Source: an uncultured Erysipelotrichaceae bacterium (GTDB taxonomy: Bacteria > Bacillota_I > Bacilli_A > Erysipelotrichales > Erysipelotrichaceae). Taken from it: 61,958 nt of DNA. Made by a program: the position numbers and the translations under genes. Of the stretch, positions 18,677-25,634 are shown piece by piece. The notes under the pieces are model-generated. The model made no database searches. It saw only the letters and a list, made by a program, of their open reading frames with translations, and was not told the origin of the DNA. The stretch's first letter is position 1; each line of letters opens with the position of its first letter. The stretch is from the NCBI GenBank assembly GCA_902761625.1, contig CACWLH010000004.1, positions 25,728-87,685 of the forward strand. Reading direction: 5' to 3'.

Positions 18677-19165
18677 TCAGCAGTCCAGACTTTCAATCCA
18701 TGCGTTGATTTCATCTTCTGATGTGATCAGCTGATTTCCGCCGTCACTGTCAAAGAGAATTTCCTTCGGATGTTCAATCATTGCGCCTTTTGCATGCGCG
18801 CACATATCTTTGATCACGGTTCCCGGCCAGCCCGCATTGGTCATAAACGGCACTACCGTCTTGCCGGTGAAATCATGTGCATCCAGAAATGACAATACAG
18901 CCGGCGCCATCGTATACCACCAGGTCGGGGTGCCGACAATGATTCTTTCATATGCATCGATGTCATATGGAAGTTTTTTGATTTCGGGCTTAAACCCGGT
19001 TTCTGTTTCCTTCTTTCCCTGATCAGAAGCCTTTCTGTATTCAGACGGATACGGCTTTACGGTCTCAATGGTGCAAAGATCATATCCTGTTTTCTGACGG
19101 ATCATTTCCGCAATTCTTTTTGTGTTCCCGTTATGCCAGGAATAACAGACAATCAGTGTTTTCAT
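18677..19165 (-). CDS. Flavodoxin family protein
   Basis: 162 residues from the ATG at 19165, which has AGGAGG upstream. The start MKTLIVCYSWHNGNTKRIAEMI is the FMN phosphate-binding loop of flavodoxins with a His-Asn variation, and IVGTPTWWYTMAPAVLSFL is the ring-contacting region. It is a small FMN electron carrier or quinone/disulfide reductase-like protein in the cytosol. It is a single-gene unit. A perfect 23-base palindrome lies 75 bases upstream of the start and could control it. Confidence 0.88.
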   Translation of the reverse strand: MKTLIVCYSWHNGNTKRIAEMIRQKTGYDLCTIETVKPYPSEYRKASDQGKKETETGFKPEIKKLPYDIDAYERIIVGTPTWWYTMAPAVLSFLDAHDFTGKTVVPFMTNAGWPGTVIKDMCAHAKGAMIEHPKEILFDSDGGNQLITSEDEINAWIESLDC

Positions 19166-19238
19166 AAGAGGGATCCTCCTTTGTGCATTACCATCATAAT
19201 CACGATTCAAAGTACAGACAATTCAGAATCATACTTCA

Positions 19239-19261
19239 TCGGATCAGTCTGACTGATCCGA
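19239..19261. promoter_or_regulatory. Perfect palindrome upstream of flavodoxin gene
   Basis: Arms TCGGATCAGTC and GACTGATCCGA are exact reverse complements, separated by one base. No T run follows on the strand of cysE transcription, so it looks like an operator more than a terminator. Confidence 0.5.
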
Positions 19262-19291
19262 AAAAACAGACACGGCTTGCACCGCATCTGT
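19261..19291 (-). terminator. Terminator of the cysK-cysE operon
   Basis: Minus-strand ACAGATGCGG / CCGTGTCTGT (two wobble pairs) with a TGCAAG loop and six T. Confidence 0.8.
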
Positions 19292-19298
19292 TCCTTCA

Positions 19299-20117
19299 TC
19301 ATTTTCCTTTGTAATAAACTTTTTTGCCTTCCTCGACCGAGTCAATGATCCACGTATTGCCGCCGATCACACTGTTGTCGCCGATGTATGTGTCACCGCC
19401 GAGAATGGTCGCGTTGGCATAGATGACGACGTTGTTGCCGATATCCGGATGACGCTTGCCGCCTTTGACCGGATTGCCGTTTTCATCTTTCTCAAAGCTC
19501 TTGGCTCCGATGGTCACACCCTGATATAACTTGACATGATGTCCGAGCACTGCGGTTTCACCGATGACGATACCGGTGCCGTGGTCAATACAGAAGTAAT
19601 CGCCGATGGTAGCGCCGGGGTTGATATCAATTCCGGTTTTTTCATGCGCATATTCAGTCATGATACGCGGCAGGTACGGAATACCGAGCTTGTACATGAC
19701 ATGGGCGATTCTGTAAATGGAAATCGCATAGAATCCCGGATAGCAGATGATGACTTCCGACTTTGTCTTGGCAGCTGGGTCGCCATCATAGATCGCCTGG
19801 ATATCGGTATTGATCTGTCTCAGGATTTCCGGAAGAGATTCCAGAAACTTCTGGGTCAGCTCTTTTGCCTTCAATGGACTGGTTCCGCTGAAGCACAAAG
19901 CCGTGCCGGCCTGTTCATCGAGATCTTTTACAACACAGTCAAACGCTGCCTCAACCGAAAGATTGTTGTAATTGAAATATCCCGGCAACAATACCACCTG
20001 GATTTCTTTGATCAGTGAAACAACCCGTTTGCGGTCGGCGATTCCCTTCGGCACTTTTAATTCAGGCTCACGCATCGCGTGGATTTCATTCAGTATTTCA
20101 GTGTGTGTTTTTCCCAT
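19299..20117 (-). CDS. cysE: Serine O-acetyltransferase (EpsC/CysE type)
   Basis: 272 residues. An N-terminal helical region (about 1-140) is followed by left-handed beta-helix hexapeptide repeats (GIDINPGATIGDYFCIDHGTG, VIGETAVLGHHVKLYQGVTIG) that carry the catalytic Asp-His pair and bind acetyl-CoA. It makes O-acetylserine, the first step of cysteine synthesis. It begins 3 bases after the cysK stop, so both steps are co-transcribed. The length matches the EpsC group rather than shorter Bacillus CysE. Expression should follow the leader-peptide element upstream of cysK. Confidence 0.93.
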   Translation of the reverse strand: MGKTHTEILNEIHAMREPELKVPKGIADRKRVVSLIKEIQVVLLPGYFNYNNLSVEAAFDCVVKDLDEQAGTALCFSGTSPLKAKELTQKFLESLPEILRQINTDIQAIYDGDPAAKTKSEVIICYPGFYAISIYRIAHVMYKLGIPYLPRIMTEYAHEKTGIDINPGATIGDYFCIDHGTGIVIGETAVLGHHVKLYQGVTIGAKSFEKDENGNPVKGGKRHPDIGNNVVIYANATILGGDTYIGDNSVIGGNTWIIDSVEEGKKVYYKGK

Positions 20118-20120
20118 ATA

Positions 20121-21053
20121 TCATTCTCCGAACAACGGTGTGGACAGATAACGGTCCCCCGAGTCCGGAAGAATGACAACAATGTTCTTTCCTTCGTTCT
20201 CTTCTTTCTTTGCCAGCTGGATCGCAGCCCAGAGGGCAGCGCCTGCGGAGATGCCGACGAGAATGCCTTCGCGCTTACCGAATTCTGCGCCGGTATTGAT
20301 GGCATCTTCATTTGTGACACGGATAATCTCATCGTAGATGGCTGTATCGAGAACTTCCGGAACAAACCCTGCGCCGATTCCCTGAATCTTATGCGGTCCG
20401 CTCTTTTCACCGGACAATACTGCCGAGCTGTCCGGTTCCACAGCAACTATTTTAACATCTGATTTCTTTTCACGCAGGTATTTTCCGATTCCGGTGATTG
20501 TTCCGCCGGTGCCGACACCTGCCACAAGGATATCCACCTTTCCGTCCGTGTCATTCCAGATTTCCGGTCCGGTTGTTTTGTAATGGGCTTCCCAGTTTGC
20601 CGGATTGACAAACTGACCGGCAATCCAGGCGCCTTCGATTTCCTTTTTCAGCTCTTCCGCCTTTGCGATTGCACCGCTCATTCCCTTTGACCCTTCGGAT
20701 AAGACGAGTTCAGCGCCATAGGCTTTCATGAGCTTTCTTCTTTCCACGCTCATGGTTTCCGGCATGACGATGATCACGCGGTAGCCTTTGGATGTTCCGA
20801 CTGCCGCCAGACCGATGCCGGTGTTGCCGGAAGTCGGTTCAATGATGACCGAACCTTCTTTGAGAATTCCCTTGGCTTCAGCATCGAGAATCATATTCAG
20901 TGCGATTCTGTCCTTGATACTGCCGGTCGCGTTGAGATATTCCATCTTGGCGAGTACGGACGCCTTCAGATCATATGCTTTTTCAAAATGTGTGAGTTCA
21001 AGCAGCGGTGTATTTCCGATCAGCTGCTCTACCGAAGTATAGATGTTTGCCAT
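20121..21053 (-). CDS. cysK: Cysteine synthase A (O-acetylserine sulfhydrylase)
   Basis: 310 residues from the ATG at 21053, preceded by GAAAGGGG; an in-frame ATG at 21110 would add 19 residues encoded by the terminator hairpin and lacks a ribosome-binding site. The PLP lysine is K47 in ATGSIKDRIA, the substrate loop is TSGNTGIGLA and the phosphate loop GVGTGGTITG. It joins sulfide to O-acetylserine to form cysteine. The gene leads the cysK-cysE operon and is preceded by a leader peptide with three consecutive Cys codons and alternative hairpins. Confidence 0.95.
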   Translation of the reverse strand: MANIYTSVEQLIGNTPLLELTHFEKAYDLKASVLAKMEYLNATGSIKDRIALNMILDAEAKGILKEGSVIIEPTSGNTGIGLAAVGTSKGYRVIIVMPETMSVERRKLMKAYGAELVLSEGSKGMSGAIAKAEELKKEIEGAWIAGQFVNPANWEAHYKTTGPEIWNDTDGKVDILVAGVGTGGTITGIGKYLREKKSDVKIVAVEPDSSAVLSGEKSGPHKIQGIGAGFVPEVLDTAIYDEIIRVTNEDAINTGAEFGKREGILVGISAGAALWAAIQLAKKEENEGKNIVVILPDSGDRYLSTPLFGE

Positions 21054-21084
21054 TTCGTTTTCCCCTTTCAGAATGTCAGAAATG

Positions 21085-21117
21085 AAAAGTCCGGGAATGT
21101 CTTTGTTCATGCCCGGA
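21085..21117 (-). terminator. Attenuator hairpin before cysK
   Basis: TCCGGG (21117-21112) pairs with CCCGGA (21095-21090) followed by CTTTT. The same CCCGGA hexamer occurs inside the leader peptide coding region at 21175-21170 and could pair with TCCGGG instead, giving mutually exclusive structures. Confidence 0.55.
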
Positions 21118-21158
21118 TCTGTCTGCTTTGTTCAGGATCGTTCTGAAACAATCCGCAT

Positions 21159-21224
21159 TCAATTCAGGCTCCGGGTCTGATTCATACAACAGCAGTTCAT
21201 TTGTCTGAAACCCTTCATCATCAT
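21159..21224 (-). CDS. Cys-Cys-Cys leader peptide upstream of cysK
   Basis: A 21-residue open frame, MMMKGFRQMN-CCC-MNQTRSLN, ending 105 bases before the cysK start. It has purine-rich Shine-Dalgarno sequences (AAGGAAGG, GAAGGG) that fit the first or third of three consecutive ATG codons. Three adjacent Cys codons (21194-21186) in so short a peptide directly upstream of cysteine biosynthesis genes strongly suggest ribosome-mediated attenuation: slow decoding when Cys-tRNA is scarce would leave the leader free to form an antiterminator. A longer in-frame ORF extends to 21347 but has no supported start. Confidence 0.7.
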   Translation of the reverse strand: MMMKGFRQMNCCCMNQTRSLN

Positions 21225-21399
21225 TCCCTTCGCCTTCCTTCTGATTGTTTTCAATATACGCTTGCAGGTGGAAATTTGCAATGAACAGACGTATATCGAA
21301 AAGTGATCTTCAGTTATAGGCTGAGCCTTTAAAAGAGACTGCAACATATATTGTTTTCAGCGCTCATCACCGGTGGCACTTTCTTTGCCTGTCAGTCAT
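21225..21399. other. Non-coding region upstream of the cysK leader
   Basis: The 175 bases between the acylphosphatase stop and the leader peptide must hold the cysK promoter. I see no T-box consensus and no SAM riboswitch core. AT-rich stretches are present but no convincing -35/-10 pair. Confidence 0.4.
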
Positions 21400-21684
21400 C
21401 TAAAATCTGTGACGGGCCTGAAATTCCTTCTCATCCGGATCGGCAGGCATTTCAGATTTCATGATCGAATCGACCTGACATCTGCCGTCCCCTTTTTGAA
21501 GAAGAGAAAAGAATTTTTCCATCTGCGCTTCTTCACCCTGCACTTCCAGAACAACATGATGATGATCTGAAAGATCATTTGAGACCCACCCGCTCACGCC
21601 CGTTTTCCTGCTGCATCGCCAGCAGAAATCACGGAATCCGGTGCTTTGCACTTTCCCGTATACTTCACAATGGACTCTCTTCAT
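21400..21684 (-). CDS. Acylphosphatase
   Basis: 94 residues, the usual size. The signature VYGKVQSTGFRDFCW holds the phosphate loop and catalytic Arg, and GWVSNDLSDHH carries the catalytic Asn. It hydrolyses acyl phosphates such as acetyl or carbamoyl phosphate in the cytosol. The gene lies between the cysK leader and the riboswitch-controlled membrane protein, 120 bases downstream of the latter with a hairpin between, so it probably has its own promoter. Confidence 0.92.
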   Translation of the reverse strand: MKRVHCEVYGKVQSTGFRDFCWRCSRKTGVSGWVSNDLSDHHHVVLEVQGEEAQMEKFFSLLQKGDGRCQVDSIMKSEMPADPDEKEFQARHRF

Positions 21685-21721
21685 AACGTCCTCCGTTTCT
21701 TTTAATGATGTTCAGACCCGC

Positions 21722-21783
21722 GCAAAATCCCGCCTTCCGCGGGCAGTGCCTGATGTTTCTGCACTGTCTGCTCTGGCGGGATT
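21722..21783 (-). terminator. Long two-part hairpin after the membrane protein gene
   Basis: Outer stem AATCCCGCC / GGCGGGATT (9 bp, perfect) encloses an inner CAGTGC / GCACTG stem. The minus strand then reads TTTT, so it probably terminates the riboswitch-controlled gene. Confidence 0.6.
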
Positions 21784-21803
21784 CATTCAAAGAAGCAGGT
21801 AAG

Positions 21804-23504
21804 TTATTCTTTGAGCAGGAAGTCTGTTCCGTCGGTGAGAATGGTGATTTCATCGCCTTCCTCAACCAGGATCATACCGATCACATCCGCATATTTCGCA
21901 TTGTAGATATGATCTGTTTCATCAACGACATAGATATAGGTATCTCCGCCCTTGTCGATGGTCTGCAACTTTTTCACCTTGATTGTCATTTCCTTGTAAT
22001 TGCTGGTGTCCTTGGCAGGCTCATCTGATTTTGCCTCATCCGGGGTGATTTCCGCATTCATGAGTTTTCTGTATTTCTCAATGCAGTCTGCCTGGGTGGC
22101 AGCGGTGGCGACGATGTTGTACTGTTCAACATTGACCGCCGCATACATCTTGACAAGACCGTTGGAATCCTTGAGCACCATGATATAGGTCGGTGTGCCT
22201 TCCACATTGATGAGACTCGGGAAGGAAGCGATATAGCCCTTTTCCTGCACCTCGCCTTCGGCGCTCTTCATGCCGGAGAACTCATCCGCTCCCGCGCATG
22301 TGATGTACTTGGTTTCCGCCGTTCTTTCATTGGCAAGAATGAAGCCGAGATTGGATGAGTCGCCGTTCAGTGAGGTCACACCGGTGTAAACCCAGATATC
22401 GCCTTCCTTGGCAATATAGCCATAGTCCGGATAAGCTTCCTCATCCCCGTCCTCATTGGCGCTGCGGATGGTGGTCACCTGACGGCAGTCAGTCTGGGAG
22501 AAGACACTGTTCCAGAAGCCGTGCTGCAGCTGGGCATGGTCGTTGTATTGTGTGCAGATGAGATCGCCGTCAATGACGATATCCGCCCATACCGGCACAT
22601 CGCTTAATGCATACTTCTGCATCTCGCCGTTGACCGGATTGATGATCAGAGCGCCAATGACTTTCTTTCCGCCGAACAGTCCGATGGTATGGTCATAGAT
22701 ACTTCCCACATACCATGGATTGCCTTCCTCATCGATTTCAAAATGCACATTGTCCACGAGCAGGGACGGATTGTTGAAACGGATATGACGGTAAAGATTC
22801 TTTGAGAAATAAGCTGAAGGGACAAATTTCATTCCTTCCTTCAAAGACGCATAATCCGCAGACATATCAACCGGATTGACGATGACATAGCCCGGAATGC
22901 CCTGATTCTTATTGGCATTCCATTTGAAGAAACCGTCATATTTCAAAGCAGCCACCTTGACCGGCGCCTCCTGATAGTTGATCTGCATGTATTCACCGAC
23001 GTTGAACTGGGAAACCACATTGCTCAATGAGCCGATCTTGCGGTCGCCCAGACGTTCCGCGCTGGCTGTATCCATGAGTGCGATGGAAGAGGAACCGGAT
23101 ACCGAAGGAATCAGATCAATTTCCGCATCTTCCACTTTCAGGATTTCACTGTATGCCTTTGCGTGAAACAGTCTTGAACTGAAGATCAGATTTCCGAAAA
23201 GGCCGATGACCAGCACAGCAAATACAATCACCGGATTTCTGACGCCCACATCCTTTTTCCGGATTGCGCTGACAATCATTTTCGCAAAGAAATAGATCAA
23301 TACGGCAGCCATCAAAAATACCCAGAAACCGGCATTTTTCAGATTAAGCGCGGGCAATGTCAGATACCATGCGCCAAACATGAGCAAAACCGTGATTCCA
23401 AGCGCAATGCCGATCACATCCCATTGCAGTTTCGGTTCCTTCCACAAGGTGCGGAAGGGAACATTCTCGTTGATATAAACTGTTTTCTTTTTGAATTTCA
23501 TCAT
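21804..23504 (-). CDS. Membrane-anchored protein of unknown function under a Mn2+ riboswitch
   Basis: 566 residues from the ATG at 23504 (GGAGG 6 bases before; the ATG at 23501 is equally possible). Three hydrophobic helices lie at about residues 28-48, 55-75 and 88-106; the rest is a large, mainly beta, extracellular domain with no motif I recognise. The C-terminal ~75 residues (MTIKVKKLQTIDKGGDTYIYVVD, IGMILVEEGDEITI) look like a small OB-like beta domain. The 5' leader contains a yybP-ykoY-type riboswitch with terminator, which normally controls manganese exporters or manganese-related membrane proteins. A role in metal homeostasis or in metal-dependent envelope processes is therefore inferred from regulation only. 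Confidence 0.7.
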   Translation of the reverse strand: MMKFKKKTVYINENVPFRTLWKEPKLQWDVIGIALGITVLLMFGAWYLTLPALNLKNAGFWVFLMAAVLIYFFAKMIVSAIRKKDVGVRNPVIVFAVLVIGLFGNLIFSSRLFHAKAYSEILKVEDAEIDLIPSVSGSSSIALMDTASAERLGDRKIGSLSNVVSQFNVGEYMQINYQEAPVKVAALKYDGFFKWNANKNQGIPGYVIVNPVDMSADYASLKEGMKFVPSAYFSKNLYRHIRFNNPSLLVDNVHFEIDEEGNPWYVGSIYDHTIGLFGGKKVIGALIINPVNGEMQKYALSDVPVWADIVIDGDLICTQYNDHAQLQHGFWNSVFSQTDCRQVTTIRSANEDGDEEAYPDYGYIAKEGDIWVYTGVTSLNGDSSNLGFILANERTAETKYITCAGADEFSGMKSAEGEVQEKGYIASFPSLINVEGTPTYIMVLKDSNGLVKMYAAVNVEQYNIVATAATQADCIEKYRKLMNAEITPDEAKSDEPAKDTSNYKEMTIKVKKLQTIDKGGDTYIYVVDETDHIYNAKYADVIGMILVEEGDEITILTDGTDFLLKE

Positions 23505-23518
23505 TGAATTCCTCCGTA

Positions 23519-23547
23519 AAACAAAAGATACAGCCGTAAGCTGTATC
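23519..23547 (-). terminator. Riboswitch-controlled terminator
   Basis: Minus-strand GATACAGC / GCTGTATC, perfect 8 bp, followed by TTTTGTTTT, ends just before the ribosome-binding site. The first arm can instead pair with GCTGTAT at about 23575-23568, giving an antiterminator. Confidence 0.85.
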
Positions 23548-23584
23548 GTGCGTTCATACCGGGTACCCATACAGCTGTACGTGC

Positions 23585-23672
23585 ATGAGTCTTGCCTGGA
23601 TATATAAGACCGGATACTCTCGTGCTGTCGGCCTTACAGGATGTTCATTTGAACACCGGCTACTCCCTCATC
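23585..23672 (-). promoter_or_regulatory. yybP-ykoY (Mn2+) riboswitch aptamer
   Basis: On the minus strand, ATGAGGGAGTAGC at the 5' side and GGCAAGACTCAT at the 3' side form the P1 stem (ATGAG/CTCAT) with the conserved GGAGTAGC and GCAAGAC flanks of this class. GTAAGGCCGACAGC lies in the middle. It matches the layout of the Lactococcus yybP-ykoY element as I remember it. A perfect terminator and an alternative pairing partner lie downstream. Manganese should allow read-through. Confidence 0.82.
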
Positions 23673-23679
23673 TGATATA

Positions 23680-23707
23680 AATCTATCACAAATTGACCGC
23701 GAGTCAA
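23680..23707 (-). promoter_or_regulatory. Promoter of the Mn2+ riboswitch transcript
   Basis: TTGACT and TAGATT with a 16-base spacer on the minus strand place the transcription start a few bases before the aptamer. Confidence 0.6.
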
Positions 23708-23783
23708 TACATTTGTATATAGTATTTTCTGATACTGCTATGGGTATAATAATCTCATGGAAGCACAATGGAGGATTTGACCA

Positions 23784-24704
23784 ATGAGTATCAACAGAAA
23801 TGCCTTGACGGCCGCACTTCTCTGTATATCCGCTGCCGGATGTTCAGCTGAACAGAACGAGACACTGGTTCCTGCAAACACGGAATGTGAATCCTGCCAG
23901 GTCAGTTATCTTGGTCCGCAGGGCACTTATACCGAAGAGGCATGCGAACTCTTCTTCGGCAAGAAGGAGGTATGCCTGCCCTATACCACGGTTGCGGAAG
24001 CGGCGGAAGCCCTGTGCGCGGATGAGACAGACTTCGCGGTCATTCCCCAGGAAAACACAATCGGCGGCGCGGTCATCGATTATGTGGATACGCTGATCTC
24101 ATTGAAAGGTGTCTCGGTGGCCGGGGAAGTGGAACTGCCCATTTCCCAGAACCTGCTTGCCCGCCAGGACACAAAGCTTGCCGATATCAGAAAAGTCTAT
24201 TCCCATAAACAGGGAATCGCCCAGTCGAAAGAATGGCTTGAGAAGAATCTTCCCGATGCGGAAGTCATTGAAGTCTCCAGCACCGCCGAAGGTGCGAAAA
24301 TCGTCTCCCAGTCAAATGAGGTGAACATTGCGGCAATCGCATCAAAAGGCGCCGCCGAAGTATACGGCCTTGAAATTCTGGCTGCCGCAATCCAGAACAA
24401 TGACAATAATCAGACCCGTTTCTACATCCTTTCCGAACAGGAGCCCGCAACCGCGGATGCGCAGCGCATGGCCTTCATTGCGAAAGGAAGCGCAAAGGAT
24501 CTGCCAGCTCTGATGGCTGAAATGCAGAAACAGAAGATGACCCTCATCACCCTTCATGACCGTCCGCTCAAAACCGAACTCGGCCAGTATTACTATCTGA
24601 TTGAATGTTCTGACAGCCATTATGCAGATTATCAGAAGCTGACTGAAAACAGTCCGTTTGAATTCACCTATCTCGGCAGCTTCGACGTGATCCGTCCGCA
24701 GTAA
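23784..24704 (+). CDS. pheA: Prephenate dehydratase with a lipoprotein signal peptide
   Basis: 306 residues. The mature part has the full prephenate dehydratase domain (YLGPQGTYTEEA, VIPQENTIGGAVIDYVD, and the catalytic NQTRFYIL) and a C-terminal ACT-like phenylalanine-binding domain (LITLHDRPLKTELGQYYY). It would turn prephenate into phenylpyruvate. Unexpectedly, the N terminus MSINRNALTAALLCISAAGC is a lipoprotein signal with a lipobox ending at Cys20, and GGAGG is correctly placed for this start. The enzyme therefore seems to be exported and lipid-anchored, though prephenate is made in the cytosol. The n-region has only one positive charge, so weak or failed export is possible. The gene is single, with its own terminator. 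Confidence 0.85.
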   Translation: MSINRNALTAALLCISAAGCSAEQNETLVPANTECESCQVSYLGPQGTYTEEACELFFGKKEVCLPYTTVAEAAEALCADETDFAVIPQENTIGGAVIDYVDTLISLKGVSVAGEVELPISQNLLARQDTKLADIRKVYSHKQGIAQSKEWLEKNLPDAEVIEVSSTAEGAKIVSQSNEVNIAAIASKGAAEVYGLEILAAAIQNNDNNQTRFYILSEQEPATADAQRMAFIAKGSAKDLPALMAEMQKQKMTLITLHDRPLKTELGQYYYLIECSDSHYADYQKLTENSPFEFTYLGSFDVIRPQ

Positions 24705-24741
24705 CTGTCCGGCAATCCCGGAACAATGATATTCCATCTGA

Positions 24742-24768
24742 AAGCCAGCCTGCCCGGCTGGTTTCTTT
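24742..24768 (+). terminator. Terminator of the prephenate dehydratase gene
   Basis: AAGCCAGCC-TGCC-CGGCTGGTTTCTTT: a GC-rich stem followed by an interrupted T run. Confidence 0.6.
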
Positions 24769-24942
24769 GATATTCAAATGAAGCGCCGTTTTCCAAAATC
24801 CGTTCATAGTCTTTCCGAATGTGAAGGCAGTATTGTTCATATGTTCAGTTTCATTTCACACAATCCATATTTTTTCTTCATTTTCAAAGGGCATCATAAT
24901 AACCGTTAGAACAAAGAACAGTTCTTAAGGAGAAAACAACAT

Positions 24943-25440
24943 ATGAAAAACAGTATGACAGTGATATTTGAAAATGAGGCGGAAGCCTACAAGGCATTAT
25001 CGGATTTCCGAAGAGATCCGCTCAACGGCGACTACGCAATCTCAAATGCGGCAGTCGTGAAACGCAATGGTGAATCACTGAGTGTGATGGACGGCTTTGA
25101 AATGCCGGTGGGTATGAACAATTCCTCCAAAGGATGGATCATCGGCATGATCACAGGCATCTTCTTCGGATTCTACGCGATGTTCATGGGGGCCTGCCTC
25201 GGTTCTCTGATCGGTGTCTTCTTCGATCACAAGGTGCTCAAAAGAAACAGCGGCTATATGCAGGAAGCCTCAAAGCAACTGCCGGAAGACACAACCGCAC
25301 TGGTTATGATCGTCAATGAAAAGACAGCCGGCATGATCGACGCACGACTCGCACAGTATGAAACAGAAATCATCCGCACACCGATCCTGAGCGAAAAAGA
25401 GCTGAAAGCTCAGAACGGTGAACTTCATACAACTTACTGA
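24943..25440 (+). CDS. DUF1269-like small membrane protein
   Basis: 165 residues. The N-terminal ~65 residues form a beta-alpha-beta unit (TVIFENEAEAYKALSDFRRD, then AAVVKRNGESLSV) and a Gly-rich hydrophobic hairpin (GWIIGMITGIFFGFYAMFMGACLGSLIGVFF) follows, the pattern of DUF1269 proteins. A C-terminal soluble part contains TALVMIVNEKTAGMID. The family is linked to stress responses in some bacteria, but the biochemical role is unknown. It has its own AAGGAG site and a downstream terminator at 25505. Similar proteins with Gly-rich hairpins are sometimes described as stress-induced membrane proteins. Confidence 0.72.
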   Translation: MKNSMTVIFENEAEAYKALSDFRRDPLNGDYAISNAAVVKRNGESLSVMDGFEMPVGMNNSSKGWIIGMITGIFFGFYAMFMGACLGSLIGVFFDHKVLKRNSGYMQEASKQLPEDTTALVMIVNEKTAGMIDARLAQYETEIIRTPILSEKELKAQNGELHTTY

Positions 25441-25504
25441 TATCCCTCAGATCTGAAAATTTCCCTTCCCTCCAAAATAATAGATCTGAAATATAATCCC
25501 CTTG

Positions 25505-25535
25505 AAAGCGGTGCAGGCCAGAGCGCCGCTTTTTC
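25505..25535 (+). terminator. Terminator of the DUF1269-like gene
   Basis: AAAGCGGTGC / GCGCCGCTTT with an AGGCCAGA loop, followed by TTTTTC. Confidence 0.8.
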
Positions 25536-25634
25536 ATGTGCAAAGTAAAAAGCCGATGATTACCGCATGTCATATATAAGCATGCAGGTTTCATCAGCTT
25601 TGGTTTTCAGCTCAGGATAAGAAGCTCAGATTCC

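Noticed and set aside
21159..21347. 62-residue version of the cysK leader peptide
   Set aside because: No ribosome-binding site at the first Met; the three ATG codons at 21224-21216 have purine-rich sites and give a short peptide.
21060..21350. T-box or SAM riboswitch before cysK
   Set aside because: The T-box sequence and the SAM core were looked for and not seen on the minus strand.
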